Source: Nocardia ignorata NBRC 108230 (lineage in GTDB: Bacteria; Actinomycetota; Actinomycetes; Mycobacteriales; Mycobacteriaceae). Taken from it: a DNA stretch of 64,000 bases. The stretch lies in NCBI RefSeq assembly GCF_001612905.1, contig NZ_BDBI01000034.1:49467-113466 (forward strand), read 5' to 3'. The position numbers and the translations under genes are program-made. A model generated the notes under the pieces. The model searched no databases, was not told the DNA's origin, and saw only the letters and a list, made by a program, of their open reading frames with translations. Positions 33,327 through 43,100 of the stretch are shown here, piece by piece; position 1 is the stretch's first letter; each line of letters starts with the position of its first letter.

Positions 33327-34572
33327 ACGGGCCGAGGTGAGAATCAGCGAATACGCGTCTGTCTCGGTAGCCGACGACCAACTCACCGCAGCCGACCTCG
33401 TCCGCCTCCGAGCACTTCAAGATCGGCGCCGCTTCAGTGTGGAACAGTCCCGCACCGGTTGGCGCCTCACAGCCCGCGCAACGGTCGGTGTCCTCAACCT
33501 GGACCGGATACGTCTGGTGATCGATCCGAAGCTCACGTTCACGGGTGAATCCCTCATCCGGTGGCTGTGCTACGCCTTGGCGGCGCCGGTCCCCCACGAC
33601 GCGACCGCACGCGAATGGTCCGTCTCCCGGACAGGTTTTGCCGATATCGTCGCCGCCGCACTGCTGCACGAATGCCGCATCCTGGCCCGCGACGGCCTGC
33701 GCCGCGATTACGTCCGCACCCAGCAACTCGCCCCGGTACTGCGCGGCCGGTTCGATGCCGTCAGCCAGGCGACCCGACGCTACGGCATGCTCGACCAACT
33801 CCACCTCGACACCTTCGACCGCAGCCCAACCATCTGGGAGAACGAAGTCTGCGGCCATGCCCTCCGCGCCGCCCGGGCCATGGTCTCCGATCCCGTACTG
33901 GCCCAACGCCTGTCCGTACTCGCAGCCGAGTTCCCCGCGTCCGGAAGGGTTTCCGGTGCCGTCCGCGCCCTGAACCGAGCCACCTACACTCGACTCAACC
34001 GGCGCTACCGCCCAGCCCACGTCTGGGCCGGTCTGGTCCTGCGCGCGGGCGGCGTCACCGATCTACTCACCGACGTGGGTTCGACCGCTGAAAGCCTCCT
34101 CCTCGACCTCCCCACCCTGTGGGAAACCGCAGTCGCCCGCATTCTCGCCGACGCCGCCCCACCCGGCGCCACCACGGCAACGGCCACCAAGATCACGGTC
34201 ACCGGCGACATCTCCACCCGTACCTTCCGCCCCGACGTGGTCGTCACCTTCCGTCCCACCACAGCGCCCCACTATTTTCCCGTCGACGCGAAATACAAAC
34301 GCTACGAAGGCAATTCCGTCTCCGCAGATGACACCCACCAACTTCTCACCTACATCAGCGGCTACTCCCCGACCGACACCCCAGAAGCCGCCATCATCCA
34401 CCCGGCCACCCACCGACACTCCCACCGAACCCTGCGCATCCGCGGCAACAACCGCCACCTCGGCACAATCCACACCATCGGCATCGACGTCGACCGATCC
34501 CCCGCCTCGAGCGCAGCCTGGCTCCGAAGCGAGCTGTGGGGCCCGGAAAGCAGTCAGCACACTGCTTCGTAG
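33304..34572 (+). CDS. McrC-like endonuclease subunit
   Basis: 422 aa, partner of the McrB-like motor. The N-terminal part carries LVIDPKLTFTGESLIRWLCYAL, typical of McrC, and the C-terminal nuclease is of the PD-(D/E)XK type (FRPDVVVTF then FPVDAKYKRYEG with the DAK catalytic pair), ending with HQLLTYISGY. The ATG at 33304 overlaps the McrB end by 23 bp; an ATG at 33319 is also possible. This is the last gene of the six-gene plus-strand operon. Confidence 0.87.
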   Translation: MAAVSMIERAEVRISEYASVSVADDQLTAADLVRLRALQDRRRFSVEQSRTGWRLTARATVGVLNLDRIRLVIDPKLTFTGESLIRWLCYALAAPVPHDATAREWSVSRTGFADIVAAALLHECRILARDGLRRDYVRTQQLAPVLRGRFDAVSQATRRYGMLDQLHLDTFDRSPTIWENEVCGHALRAARAMVSDPVLAQRLSVLAAEFPASGRVSGAVRALNRATYTRLNRRYRPAHVWAGLVLRAGGVTDLLTDVGSTAESLLLDLPTLWETAVARILADAAPPGATTATATKITVTGDISTRTFRPDVVVTFRPTTAPHYFPVDAKYKRYEGNSVSADDTHQLLTYISGYSPTDTPEAAIIHPATHRHSHRTLRIRGNNRHLGTIHTIGIDVDRSPASSAAWLRSELWGPESSQHTAS

Positions 34573-34580
34573 CGCCGTCG

Positions 34581-34808
34581 CGGTGGCCGCGATCCCATCC
34601 GATCCCGCTTCGGCACCGCCGAGCCGCCGGGCATCAGCCACAAGTTCGCCGACCAAGCCAACGCCACAGTCGCAGTCGGCAGCCCCTCACCCTGCGAACC
34701 ATCGCTGTCAGCGCCGGTTGGAAGGACGGTTGGGATCGGGTAGTCGAAGTGACACAAGGCATCTCGAACGATGAGTTGAAGCGAACCCTGCGACCTGCCC
34801 ACCACTGA
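34581..34808 (+). pseudogene. Frameshifted gene remnant after mcrC
   Basis: Two adjacent plus-strand frames look like one protein with a frameshift. The first part reads RFGTAEPPGISHKFADQANA, then TVAVGS. The second part reads TIAVSAGWKDGWDRVVEVTQ and ends in SNDELKRTLRPAHH at the stop at 34808. No start or ribosome site is present. The GWDRVVEV...SNDEL pattern is like small hypothetical proteins of Nocardia as I recall them. It lies between the convergent McrC and helicase-PLD genes. Confidence 0.4.
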
Positions 34809-34828
34809 CCTGCACCGAAGGTCAGCGG

Positions 34829-37800
34829 TCAAGGCGCGGGCGGCAACCAGCGCTGCGCCTGATCCCGAGTGACCTCGCTCACGTCGACATGCCAGAGCTT
34901 GTTCTCCCCGTCCCAGCGTGCGTGGAGCTGCCTTTTCGCCTCATCTTTATCGGCGAAGGGAACGCTCAGGTAGAGCCGACCGTTCAGGATCACTCCCGGC
35001 TCGGGTCGCTGCATCGAGGGCGAGCCATTCGCTCGGACCGTCGGCGCGGCTTCGACACGGTCCGATGCCGGGGCATACATGTTTCGCGCCGCCCGGTCCT
35101 TACGGGCACGGTCGATCACTCTGTTGACACGTTCGCACGACGCCGGGTCGGTGAAGCGCATCATCAGGTCCGTCGGTCCCAAGTTGGCGAGCAGATTGAG
35201 CGAACCGTGCCACAGTACGGAGCCGTCGATGATGAGAACCTTCTCGTGCATCCGCTCACGGAAATCGACCTCGCAGCCGACAGTTCGCAATTCGCCGATC
35301 AGCGCGCGGTGACGATTTGCAGCTCTGTCGTCTCGCTGTTCGTCGGTGCCCCTCGTGGATACGACGACGCGAATGCCCGCCCGAATTCGTTCGTCGAGCA
35401 GTTTCGACCACTTTCGTACGGGCTCGGGATCCAGAAACGGGCAGTAGATCTCGATGCTTCGCGCTGCGCGGGCGATGTCCCATGCCACGGCCTTCGGTAC
35501 TTCGTCCGCAGGGAAGAAGGCGGGGCGGCTCAGTTCTTCCCCGGAAAGTTCGGACAGCTGGGCCGCGTCACGTATCGGCACGAACTGATCGGCCGACAGC
35601 ACCTGCGCATGTGCCTCGAGATAGTCGATCATCGCGCCTGCCTCACTACGTGGCGGCAGATGCCTTCTCAGATGCTCGAGATCGGCGACAACGATCAGAT
35701 GGTCCTGTGCGCGGCTGAGTGCCACATTGAGCAGCCTGCATGTCTGCGAAGACAGCCCCGTCTCGCGGTAGAAGTAGCCGAGATCCTTGCCCGCGCCCAC
35801 CGCGGTATCGAAGATGACCGCCGGACGCTGGCTGCCCTGGAATCGATGGATGGTGTCGACCAAACCCTCGTATTCGGCGCCGAAGCGATACTTCAAACTT
35901 CCTTGTAGTGCTTTGACCTGCGCGCGATACGGTGCGATGACGGCGAGGCGGTCGACAGCTTGTGCACCTGCGGGTATCTCCGCGGCCTGCCACTTCCGCC
36001 CAGGAAGTACCCCTTCGTACTGCAACCCGCGGATCAATTCGTGCACGACCGCCTCGTTGACGGTGTTCGCCTTGTTGTCGGGGCCGGGTATTCGCTGCCG
36101 GGAGGTGTCGATGAGCAGCATGGCCGTATCGACCAGGGAGTTGGCAGGGATACTGCTTCCGTCGCCTCGCCCGGTTTTCAAGGGCGCATCGGGGTAAGCG
36201 ACCGCATCTACGAGCGCACAGATCGGCTGACGCATTCGATATTGGGTATCCAGCGCGACCAGCCGATCATCTTCGCGCACCGTACCCGAGTCGTCTACCA
36301 ATTCGGCTGCCCGGAACGGGTCGCGAGCGCACCACTTCCGTGAGTGCGCACGATCGGTATCGGTGGCCTTCGAGTCTCCCGCACCCTTCGTCACGGCCGG
36401 CAGCTGCCGGAAATCACCAGCGATCACGATTCTCTTTTGTGCGAGTCCGGCCACGAGCCATGCCGAAGGCAGATCGACCATTCCTGCTTCATCGATGACA
36501 ACGACGTCCACTCGTTCCAGCAGCGCGCGTGACTGCACCGCTTTGGCCACCGTCGTTCCCATGACCCGGCATCGGCGACGGACTGTCCGCCGAATATCGT
36601 CGCGCTCTCGACGAAGCCCCTCGACTTCGGTACGCAGTTGTTCTGTGTGCCGTTGCAATGCTGGGAGGGGTGCCACCCCACGCAGTTTCGGCTCCAGCAC
36701 AGCGAGCTCCCTGTGCACGGCTTTGATGGTCTCGGCGGCCGCGGTCGCGCGTGCTTTGGCGTTGTGAGCATCGCGCGCGGCTTGCTGTCTCCGCCCCTCC
36801 ACGTCCGCACACTGACGACGAAGTCTCTCCACTCGCGCTGCCTGACGGTTGGCGAACAACCCGCTGGGGCTTCCGACGCGCGCGAGCGCACTCTGCAGCG
36901 TGTCGACTTCGAGACGTGCTTGATCAATCGCTCGTTCTGCCTCGGATTGCGCTGCGGCGGCCGTCGCGGAATCTTCGCGTGCCTGGGCGAGGCTTTCCCG
37001 CCAAGCCGCTTCAGTGGTGTAGAGCTGGACTTCATCCTGGGCCTTCGCCAACGCTGCCGACATCTCATCGAACTGCGCGTCCAGATCTGCGGCTACCCGG
37101 ACAGTGATCTGCTCGATATCGATCGATGAGCCAAACCGCTCGCGCAACGTCTTGGACTCGATATCGCCACCGCGCTGAACCATCCCATCGGCGAATCCCG
37201 GTTCGTCGACGAGCAAGTCACAGATTCTTTCCAGCGCTTGGTCGACGGCAACCCTGGTCGGCGCGAGAAAGAGAACATTGTGCCCCTGCCGGAAGTTGCC
37301 TTCGACAATATGCCCGACGACGTCGGTCTTTCCGGTACCAGGCGGCCCCCACAGAAAGGTCACCTCGCTCGACAGCGCATGCGCGACCGCGGTCCGTTGC
37401 CGCGCGTTCAATCGCAGCGTTTCCCAGTTCGAAACCCAACGGGCGGGGTCGCTCTCATAGCCGAGGTGAGGCCGTCCCAGCCCGAGGACCCAGCCGGCGG
37501 AGTCCACGCGAATCTTCTCGTCCGCCGCCACCGATTCGATGCGCTGCGCCAGTACCGTCAAGATCGCCGAATCATCCTTGCGCAACTGCAGATTCGAGGT
37601 TCTTCCCGCGATCGGGCGGGAGACGACCACCCGCACCTTCCCATCCGGAAAACGCGACACTTCCGCGGGAGTCCACGGGTCGCTCGACCGCGATGGACGC
37701 ACCAGAACAGGGCTGCCGTCCAGCGACACATCCCACTTCTTACAGGCGTACAGGTATTCGACGCGGTCGACAGAGGAGGAGACCAACACGCCACTCGACA

Positions 37801-37909
37801 GCGAAATCTTCGGCGAGTCACCCCCGTCGGAACGAAGTTCGGCCGCGATCTCGAGCCGAACAGCGTCGAGTAGTTCGGAAATCGGGTAAGGCCTAATGGT
37901 TCCACTCAC
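34829..37909 (-). CDS. SF1 helicase fused to PLD-like nuclease and DUF5710
   Basis: 1026 aa. Domain order: about 180 residues of unassigned N-terminus; SF1 helicase with Walker A FLWGPPGTGKTDVV (188-195); a coiled coil of about 160 residues (280-440) inserted between motifs I and II; DEAG box VVVIDEAGMVDLPSAW; AGDFRQLPAV; DTIHRFQGSQR; and NVALSRAQDHLIVV. A phospholipase D-type half-site follows (MHEKVLIIDGSVLWHGSLN, with the HxK and the trailing S/N), and a DUF5710 end (GRLYLSVPFADKDEAKRQLH). The start is a GTG. Single-protein helicase-PLD architectures occur in defence islands; I cannot match it to a named system. Confidence 0.82.
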   Translation of the reverse strand: MSGTIRPYPISELLDAVRLEIAAELRSDGGDSPKISLSSGVLVSSSVDRVEYLYACKKWDVSLDGSPVLVRPSRSSDPWTPAEVSRFPDGKVRVVVSRPIAGRTSNLQLRKDDSAILTVLAQRIESVAADEKIRVDSAGWVLGLGRPHLGYESDPARWVSNWETLRLNARQRTAVAHALSSEVTFLWGPPGTGKTDVVGHIVEGNFRQGHNVLFLAPTRVAVDQALERICDLLVDEPGFADGMVQRGGDIESKTLRERFGSSIDIEQITVRVAADLDAQFDEMSAALAKAQDEVQLYTTEAAWRESLAQAREDSATAAAAQSEAERAIDQARLEVDTLQSALARVGSPSGLFANRQAARVERLRRQCADVEGRRQQAARDAHNAKARATAAAETIKAVHRELAVLEPKLRGVAPLPALQRHTEQLRTEVEGLRRERDDIRRTVRRRCRVMGTTVAKAVQSRALLERVDVVVIDEAGMVDLPSAWLVAGLAQKRIVIAGDFRQLPAVTKGAGDSKATDTDRAHSRKWCARDPFRAAELVDDSGTVREDDRLVALDTQYRMRQPICALVDAVAYPDAPLKTGRGDGSSIPANSLVDTAMLLIDTSRQRIPGPDNKANTVNEAVVHELIRGLQYEGVLPGRKWQAAEIPAGAQAVDRLAVIAPYRAQVKALQGSLKYRFGAEYEGLVDTIHRFQGSQRPAVIFDTAVGAGKDLGYFYRETGLSSQTCRLLNVALSRAQDHLIVVADLEHLRRHLPPRSEAGAMIDYLEAHAQVLSADQFVPIRDAAQLSELSGEELSRPAFFPADEVPKAVAWDIARAARSIEIYCPFLDPEPVRKWSKLLDERIRAGIRVVVSTRGTDEQRDDRAANRHRALIGELRTVGCEVDFRERMHEKVLIIDGSVLWHGSLNLLANLGPTDLMMRFTDPASCERVNRVIDRARKDRAARNMYAPASDRVEAAPTVRANGSPSMQRPEPGVILNGRLYLSVPFADKDEAKRQLHARWDGENKLWHVDVSEVTRDQAQRWLPPAP

Positions 37910-38037
37910 GCTTCACCCCCGAAGTATGCGCTCACCCCGCCAGCTCGGGCCCCGACCCCAATACACTACTCCGACAACCTTTTTCGGGCGGTCACTACTC
38001 GCGAATGCGTCGCTGTTGCGCGCGCTCGGTAGGTGCG

Positions 38038-39459
38038 TCAGCCGATCCCGATTTCTCGTATCTCCGTGGCGAGTTCGATCACCCGACGGTCCTGTTCGCC
38101 GTAGCGAACAGCCATCTGCGTATGAAGGCCAGCCAAGCGTGCGCGCGCTGCCTTCCTATCGCCACCGTTCGCGTCACAGCGCGCCAGCTGACGCTGACAG
38201 CGCATCACTTGATCATCGTAGGGCCCGAGTTCGGAGGTCAGATCGTCGATCAGCGCGCGGTAGAACGCTGATGCCGCGCTGTAGTCGCGCTGGTCGAATC
38301 GCAGAGCCGCGAGTTGTTCCCTGGCCTCGATCACGTCCGCATCACGCGAACCGAACAGCGGTACAGCGGCTTCGACGATCGTTTCGAACTCGGTGACGAC
38401 AGTTTCGAGCATGCTGACGTCGAACCGGTCATGCGCCCGCTCGACGGCTTGCCGCAGCTCAGCCCGAGTGAGGCCAACAGCAGCAGCACGTGTCTCAGAC
38501 CCCGGCTCGACACAGGGTATGTCGATGGCGGTCGAGCCGGGCATTCCGGCTCCCCCTCCCTTACCGACCGCGAGTGCGTAGAGCACGGTAGGGCTGGGCA
38601 GGTCGTCGACTTCTGGCAGTATGCCCAGGTCGGCGGCGTGCTCGAGCAGCACCGCATGCACCGCGGCCGCGTCGGCCGGGCGTTGCGCGGGCGACTTGGC
38701 GAGCATGTCGGCGATCAGATCGGCAACGACGTCGGGCACGTCGGGCCTGACGTTCCGGATGTCCGGCGAGGGTAGGTGGATCTGGTTCTGCCACACCACG
38801 AACGGCGTTGCTCCTGTCATTACCGGCTGACCGGACAGCAATTCGTGCAGGACCAGTCCGAGCGCGTAGATGTCGGTTTGCGGTACCACCGGTTTGCCCT
38901 CGACCTGTTCGGGTGCCATGAATGCGGGCGTACCGAGGGTGTGCCCGGTACTTGTGTAGCGGGTCATGTCGGCGTCGAGCGCGACGGCGAGGCCGAAGTC
39001 GAGGACCTTCACCGTGGCATCCGCACACAGCATCAAATTCGAAGGCTTCAGATCACGGTGATAGATCCGATGACGGTGTGCCGCGGCCAGTACCGCGGCG
39101 GTCTGCGCGCCGAGCGCTGCGACCACCCCGACCGGCAGCGGTCCGTGCCGGAGCAGTAGAGCTGCGAATGTGACGCCGTCGACGTACTCCATCACCAGGT
39201 AGGGCCGCCCAGGGTTGCCCGCCGCCATGCCTGCGTCGTAGATCGTAGGCAACCCGGGATGACGTATCCGCGCCATCAGCTCGGCCTCTCGAAGGAAGCG
39301 CTTGGCCCACCCCGGGTCGTTGTCGAGGGAGGGCCGGGTGAACTTCACGGCGATACGTCGCTTCAGATGGCGGTCGAAACCCTCGTACACAAGCCCCATG
39401 CCGCCTGCCCCGATCTCACCGATGAGCTCGTAGCGCCCTCCCACAACCTGCGGCTGCAC
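38038..39459 (-). CDS. Ser/Thr protein kinase, soluble, with TPR-like tail
   Basis: 473 aa. The kinase domain covers about 8-270: glycine loop GAGGMGLVY, VAIK-type K39 in RRIAVKF, catalytic HRDLKPSN, DFGLAVA and activation segment GTPAFMAPEQ. All catalytic residues are present. Unlike housekeeping PknA/B-type kinases there is no membrane segment or PASTA domain. The C-terminal 160 residues are helical with TPR character (ASAFYRALIDDLTSELG). The GTG at 39459 has GGAGG at 39467-39471. It lies next to the BREX cluster, whose PglW is also a kinase, but on the other strand. Confidence 0.9.
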   Translation of the reverse strand: MQPQVVGGRYELIGEIGAGGMGLVYEGFDRHLKRRIAVKFTRPSLDNDPGWAKRFLREAELMARIRHPGLPTIYDAGMAAGNPGRPYLVMEYVDGVTFAALLLRHGPLPVGVVAALGAQTAAVLAAAHRHRIYHRDLKPSNLMLCADATVKVLDFGLAVALDADMTRYTSTGHTLGTPAFMAPEQVEGKPVVPQTDIYALGLVLHELLSGQPVMTGATPFVVWQNQIHLPSPDIRNVRPDVPDVVADLIADMLAKSPAQRPADAAAVHAVLLEHAADLGILPEVDDLPSPTVLYALAVGKGGGAGMPGSTAIDIPCVEPGSETRAAAVGLTRAELRQAVERAHDRFDVSMLETVVTEFETIVEAAVPLFGSRDADVIEAREQLAALRFDQRDYSAASAFYRALIDDLTSELGPYDDQVMRCQRQLARCDANGGDRKAARARLAGLHTQMAVRYGEQDRRVIELATEIREIGIG

Positions 39460-39578
39460 CGCCCACCTCCGTGCACTCGGTGTGGATGCGCGCATGCCGC
39501 GCCCACCTGTCGATCTTCCCACGCACGGCTTCGTCGACACGAGCGCCGAATGAACGCAAAGCAATCAGGACAATTCAA

Positions 39579-39607
39579 TTGACAATGCTTTCACTTTACT
39601 CTATGGT
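39579..39607 (+). promoter_or_regulatory. Sigma-70-like promoter of the DUF732 gene
   Basis: TTGACA at 39579-39584 and TATGGT at 39602-39607 with a 17-bp spacer, a near-consensus arrangement. It ends 37 bp before the start codon of the secreted protein, in an AT-rich patch. Confidence 0.7.
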
Positions 39608-39644
39608 TTACATGATCCACTACTACTTCACCGAGGAACATCCC

Positions 39645-40016
39645 ATGCGCATCGCTCGTATCTTCTCGACCATGCTCGCTGTCGGCGCCACGGCCGCCGC
39701 ACTGTCCGCCACCGCACCCGCTGCGATCGCTGCACCGAGTACCGGCTCAGCCGGTGGCTCCTCCAGCAGCGACTGCGGTGGACGGTCAGCGGCCGACCGC
39801 GTCTTCCTGCGCGAATCCGACTTCGACGAGAAGAGCTGCAGCGTCCAGGATTCGGCGATTCGCCTCGCTCTTTCCGAGTGCCGCTGGCTCGATACGCACG
39901 GCGGCTCGGCGAGCAACCAGATCGAACTCGCCGAGAGCACCCGGGACACGCTGGACTACCCCTACACCTTCCTCGACGCCGCGATTACGGCCTACTGCCC
40001 GCACCACTCTCTCTGA
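39645..40016 (+). CDS. Secreted DUF732-like protein
   Basis: 123-aa exported protein. Residues 1 to about 30 are a signal peptide (RIARIFSTMLAVGATAAALS, cleaved after an AxA). The mature part, with a Ser/Gly linker, has FLRESDF, ALSECRWLDTHGG and TLDYPYTFLDAAITAYCPHH, including cysteines, as in the mycobacterial DUF732 family of unknown function. The ATG at 39645 has GAGGAA before it and a near-consensus promoter upstream. Confidence 0.75.
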   Translation: MRIARIFSTMLAVGATAAALSATAPAAIAAPSTGSAGGSSSSDCGGRSAADRVFLRESDFDEKSCSVQDSAIRLALSECRWLDTHGGSASNQIELAESTRDTLDYPYTFLDAAITAYCPHHSL

Positions 40017-40133
40017 TCTACCCGGTCGGCCCGCTCGGCCTCGGGGAGGTTCGGAGCAAGCTAGTGTTGCTATTCGGAAATAGGGCTGTGGCGGCGGTGA
40101 ACTGCCGATACGACGAGACAGGACTGCGCACAT

Positions 40134-43100
40134 ATGGACGAGGGTCGGTGGACGACTGTCACCGAGTCGAGTTTCGAGCATGAGCGCCGGGGGCTGGAAG
40201 CTATCCGGACGCAGTTGCCGAATGTCGATCCGTGGTTTGCCTGGTCGAACTTCACGTTCACCGCCGATACCGGGCATGTGCGTGAGGTCGATCTGCTGGT
40301 GATCGCCCCCAACGGGGTGCTCATGGTCGAGCTCAAGGACTGGCGGGGCCGACTCACCTCCGAGGGCAGCGACTGGATCAGGACCAACGATCGCGGCGAC
40401 CGACGAGTGATTCGGAGCCCACTACATCTGGTCACCCAAAAGAGCCGTGAGCTGGCCGGGCTGCTCAATCACCAGAAGGTCAACGTTTTCGTCGGGGCGG
40501 CGGTATGCCTGACCCACCCGGACATGCGTTTCGACCTGCTCCCCGGCGATCGTGCGAACACCCACACCGTCGCCGAGCTGATCGCTCGGCTCAACGCAGC
40601 TCCGCGAGACATCAAGCACCTCATCGATTTCCAGCGCGCTAAGGCGATCAAAAAGGGGCTGGAAAAGGTAGGCATCCGACGCAGCAACGCCGAGTTCGTT
40701 GTCGGCCCTTACGAACTCGAACGCAAGCCCCTCGACGCCGGTCCGACCTGGCAGGACTATCTGGCCCGCCACACCGAGCTGCGGGAGCCCGTTCGCGTCC
40801 GCATCTATCTCCGCGCCCGCGGAGCGGATGAACAGGCACGCAAGTCGGTGGATGCCACCGCCCGCCGCGAAGCATCCGTTCTGCGTCGGTTCCGGCACCC
40901 CGGGGTCGTGCAGCTCGAGCATTTCGACCCGTCCGCGCACAGCGCCGGACCCGCGCTCATCTTCCGCTATCACCCCGAAACCCTGCATCTGGACGAGTAC
41001 CTCGCCAATCACGGCGCGGTACTGAGCCTCGGCGACCGCGTCAAGCTGGTCCGGCAGCTCGCGGAGACCTTGCGGTCGGCGCATTCTGCCCGTCTCTATC
41101 ACCGTGGCCTTGCTGCGCGGTCGGTCCACGTCGTCCCTCGTCGGGGTGCGAACGATGCCGAGCGGTGGCGCGAACCATTGCTCCAGATCTCGGATTGGCA
41201 GGTAGCGACACAACGTTCCGCGGGCACCGCCCTGTCCATGACGCGGCACGCCCCGACCTTGCTGTCGGCGCACCACCTGTCCAGCGGTTCGGACGCCTAT
41301 CTCGCACCGGAGGTGAGCGCCCCGGCGCCCGATCCCATCGCGATGGACGTCTACGGCCTGGGCATGCTCACCTATCTCCTGGTCACCGGCAAGGCTCCGA
41401 CTTCGACGCAGGCCGAGCTCCTGGCCCGATTCGAAGCGGGCGAAGAACTTCGACCGAGCGCCGTGGTCGATGATCTGCCGGAGGATCTGGACCTGCTCGT
41501 CGCCGCGTCGGCCGAATACCGACCGACGCGCCGTTTCAGTTCGATCGCCGAGTTCATCGAAATCCTCGAAAGCGTCGAACACCAATTGACGACCCCGCTC
41601 GAGGAAGAACCGAAAACACCCGATCTCGACCCGCTCGAAGCCGGTCCCGACGATATGCTGGCCGACCGCTGGCTGGTTCGCCGCCGCCTCGGCACCGGGT
41701 CCACGAGCCGTGCTCTCCTCGTTCGCGATCTGGAAGCCGACGCCGACAAGCGCAAGAACCACGTGGTGCTCAAGGTCGCGCTGTCCGATGACCGCGACGA
41801 GGTACTGACGCGCGAGGCGAGCGTGCTGCGCGGGCTGCGCAGGCATTCGGGCATCATCGACCTCGTCGACCCCGGCGTGACGACCCTCGCCGGCCGCACC
41901 ACGCTGGTCTTGGAATACGTCGGCGACGAGCTGAGTCTGGAAGGCGATTCCAAGACCAGGCGACGTACCGAGGAGACTGTCGCCCGCGAACTCCGCGACA
42001 ACGGCCGCTTGCAGGTGGGCCGCCTCGAAACCTACAGCGACTACCTGTTCGCGGCCCTCGATTTCCTCGAGGGTGAAGGCGTCTGGCATCGGGACCTGAA
42101 GCCGGACAACATCGCGATTCGCGTGCGTCCCAACCGCACTCGCGAGCTGGTTCTCATCGACTTCTCGCTGGCGGGCTACCCGGTGCAGAACACCGACGCC
42201 GGTACCGAGGGCTACCTCGACCCATTCATCGGCACACTGCTGCGGGGTGTCTACGACGCTCACGCCGAGCGATACGCCTTGGCGGTCACCCTGCATGAGA
42301 TGGCGTCCGGCGAATTGCCGCGGTGGGGCGACGGCAGCGTGCTGCCACGGCAGCTGGATCCGGTCGAGTTCCCGTATCCCGAGGTTGCCGCCGATGCGTT
42401 CGATCCGTCGGTGCGCGACGGTTTAGTCGAGTTCTTCCGCAAGGCGCTGCATCGCGATACGGCTCAACGCTTTTCGGATCTGAAGCCGATGCGCGACGCG
42501 TGGCGCAAGATCTTCCTCGACATGACCAGGTCCGTACCGTCACGGCCGCTGAGCTCGCATCCCGCTCCGGTGGTCGATACGAATGAGGAGTCGCCGGAGG
42601 ACCAGCGGCGCCAGATCGCCGAGCAGGCGACCCTCGACACTCACCTGTCCCAGGCCGGTGTCACCGCGGCAACCGAGCAGTTCCTCTACGGCCTCGGCGT
42701 CAATACGGTCGGCGAGTTCCTCGACTACGGTCGCGGCAAGCTGATCAACGCACCCGGCCTGGGTGCCCGTTCCCGCCGCGAAATCCAGGACCGTCTGAAG
42801 CAGTGGGGACGCCGACTCGGCAAAGAGGAGCCCACTCCTCTTGCCTCCGAGGTTCGTAAGGAGGCGAAGGCCGAAATCACCGCGGCCGGAACCGATCTCA
42901 GCAGCGGGTTATTGAGCACCCTCAGCTTGGACGCGTTGGCTGCCGGTTTCGTCCCTGAGCGCCGGGCCGCCAACGCCAACAAAGTGGACGCGATCACTCG
43001 GCTGCTCCGCATCCCCGGCGCGGGCGACCTTCCCGAGCTGGATGCCTGGCCGACACAGGCCGCAGTCGCCGAAACATTGAATCTGACCTCGGGTCGTGTA

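Noticed and set aside
34829..37909. DISARM system
   Set aside because: PLD and helicase domains occur, but in one protein, and no DrmA, DrmB or DISARM methyltransferase is present.
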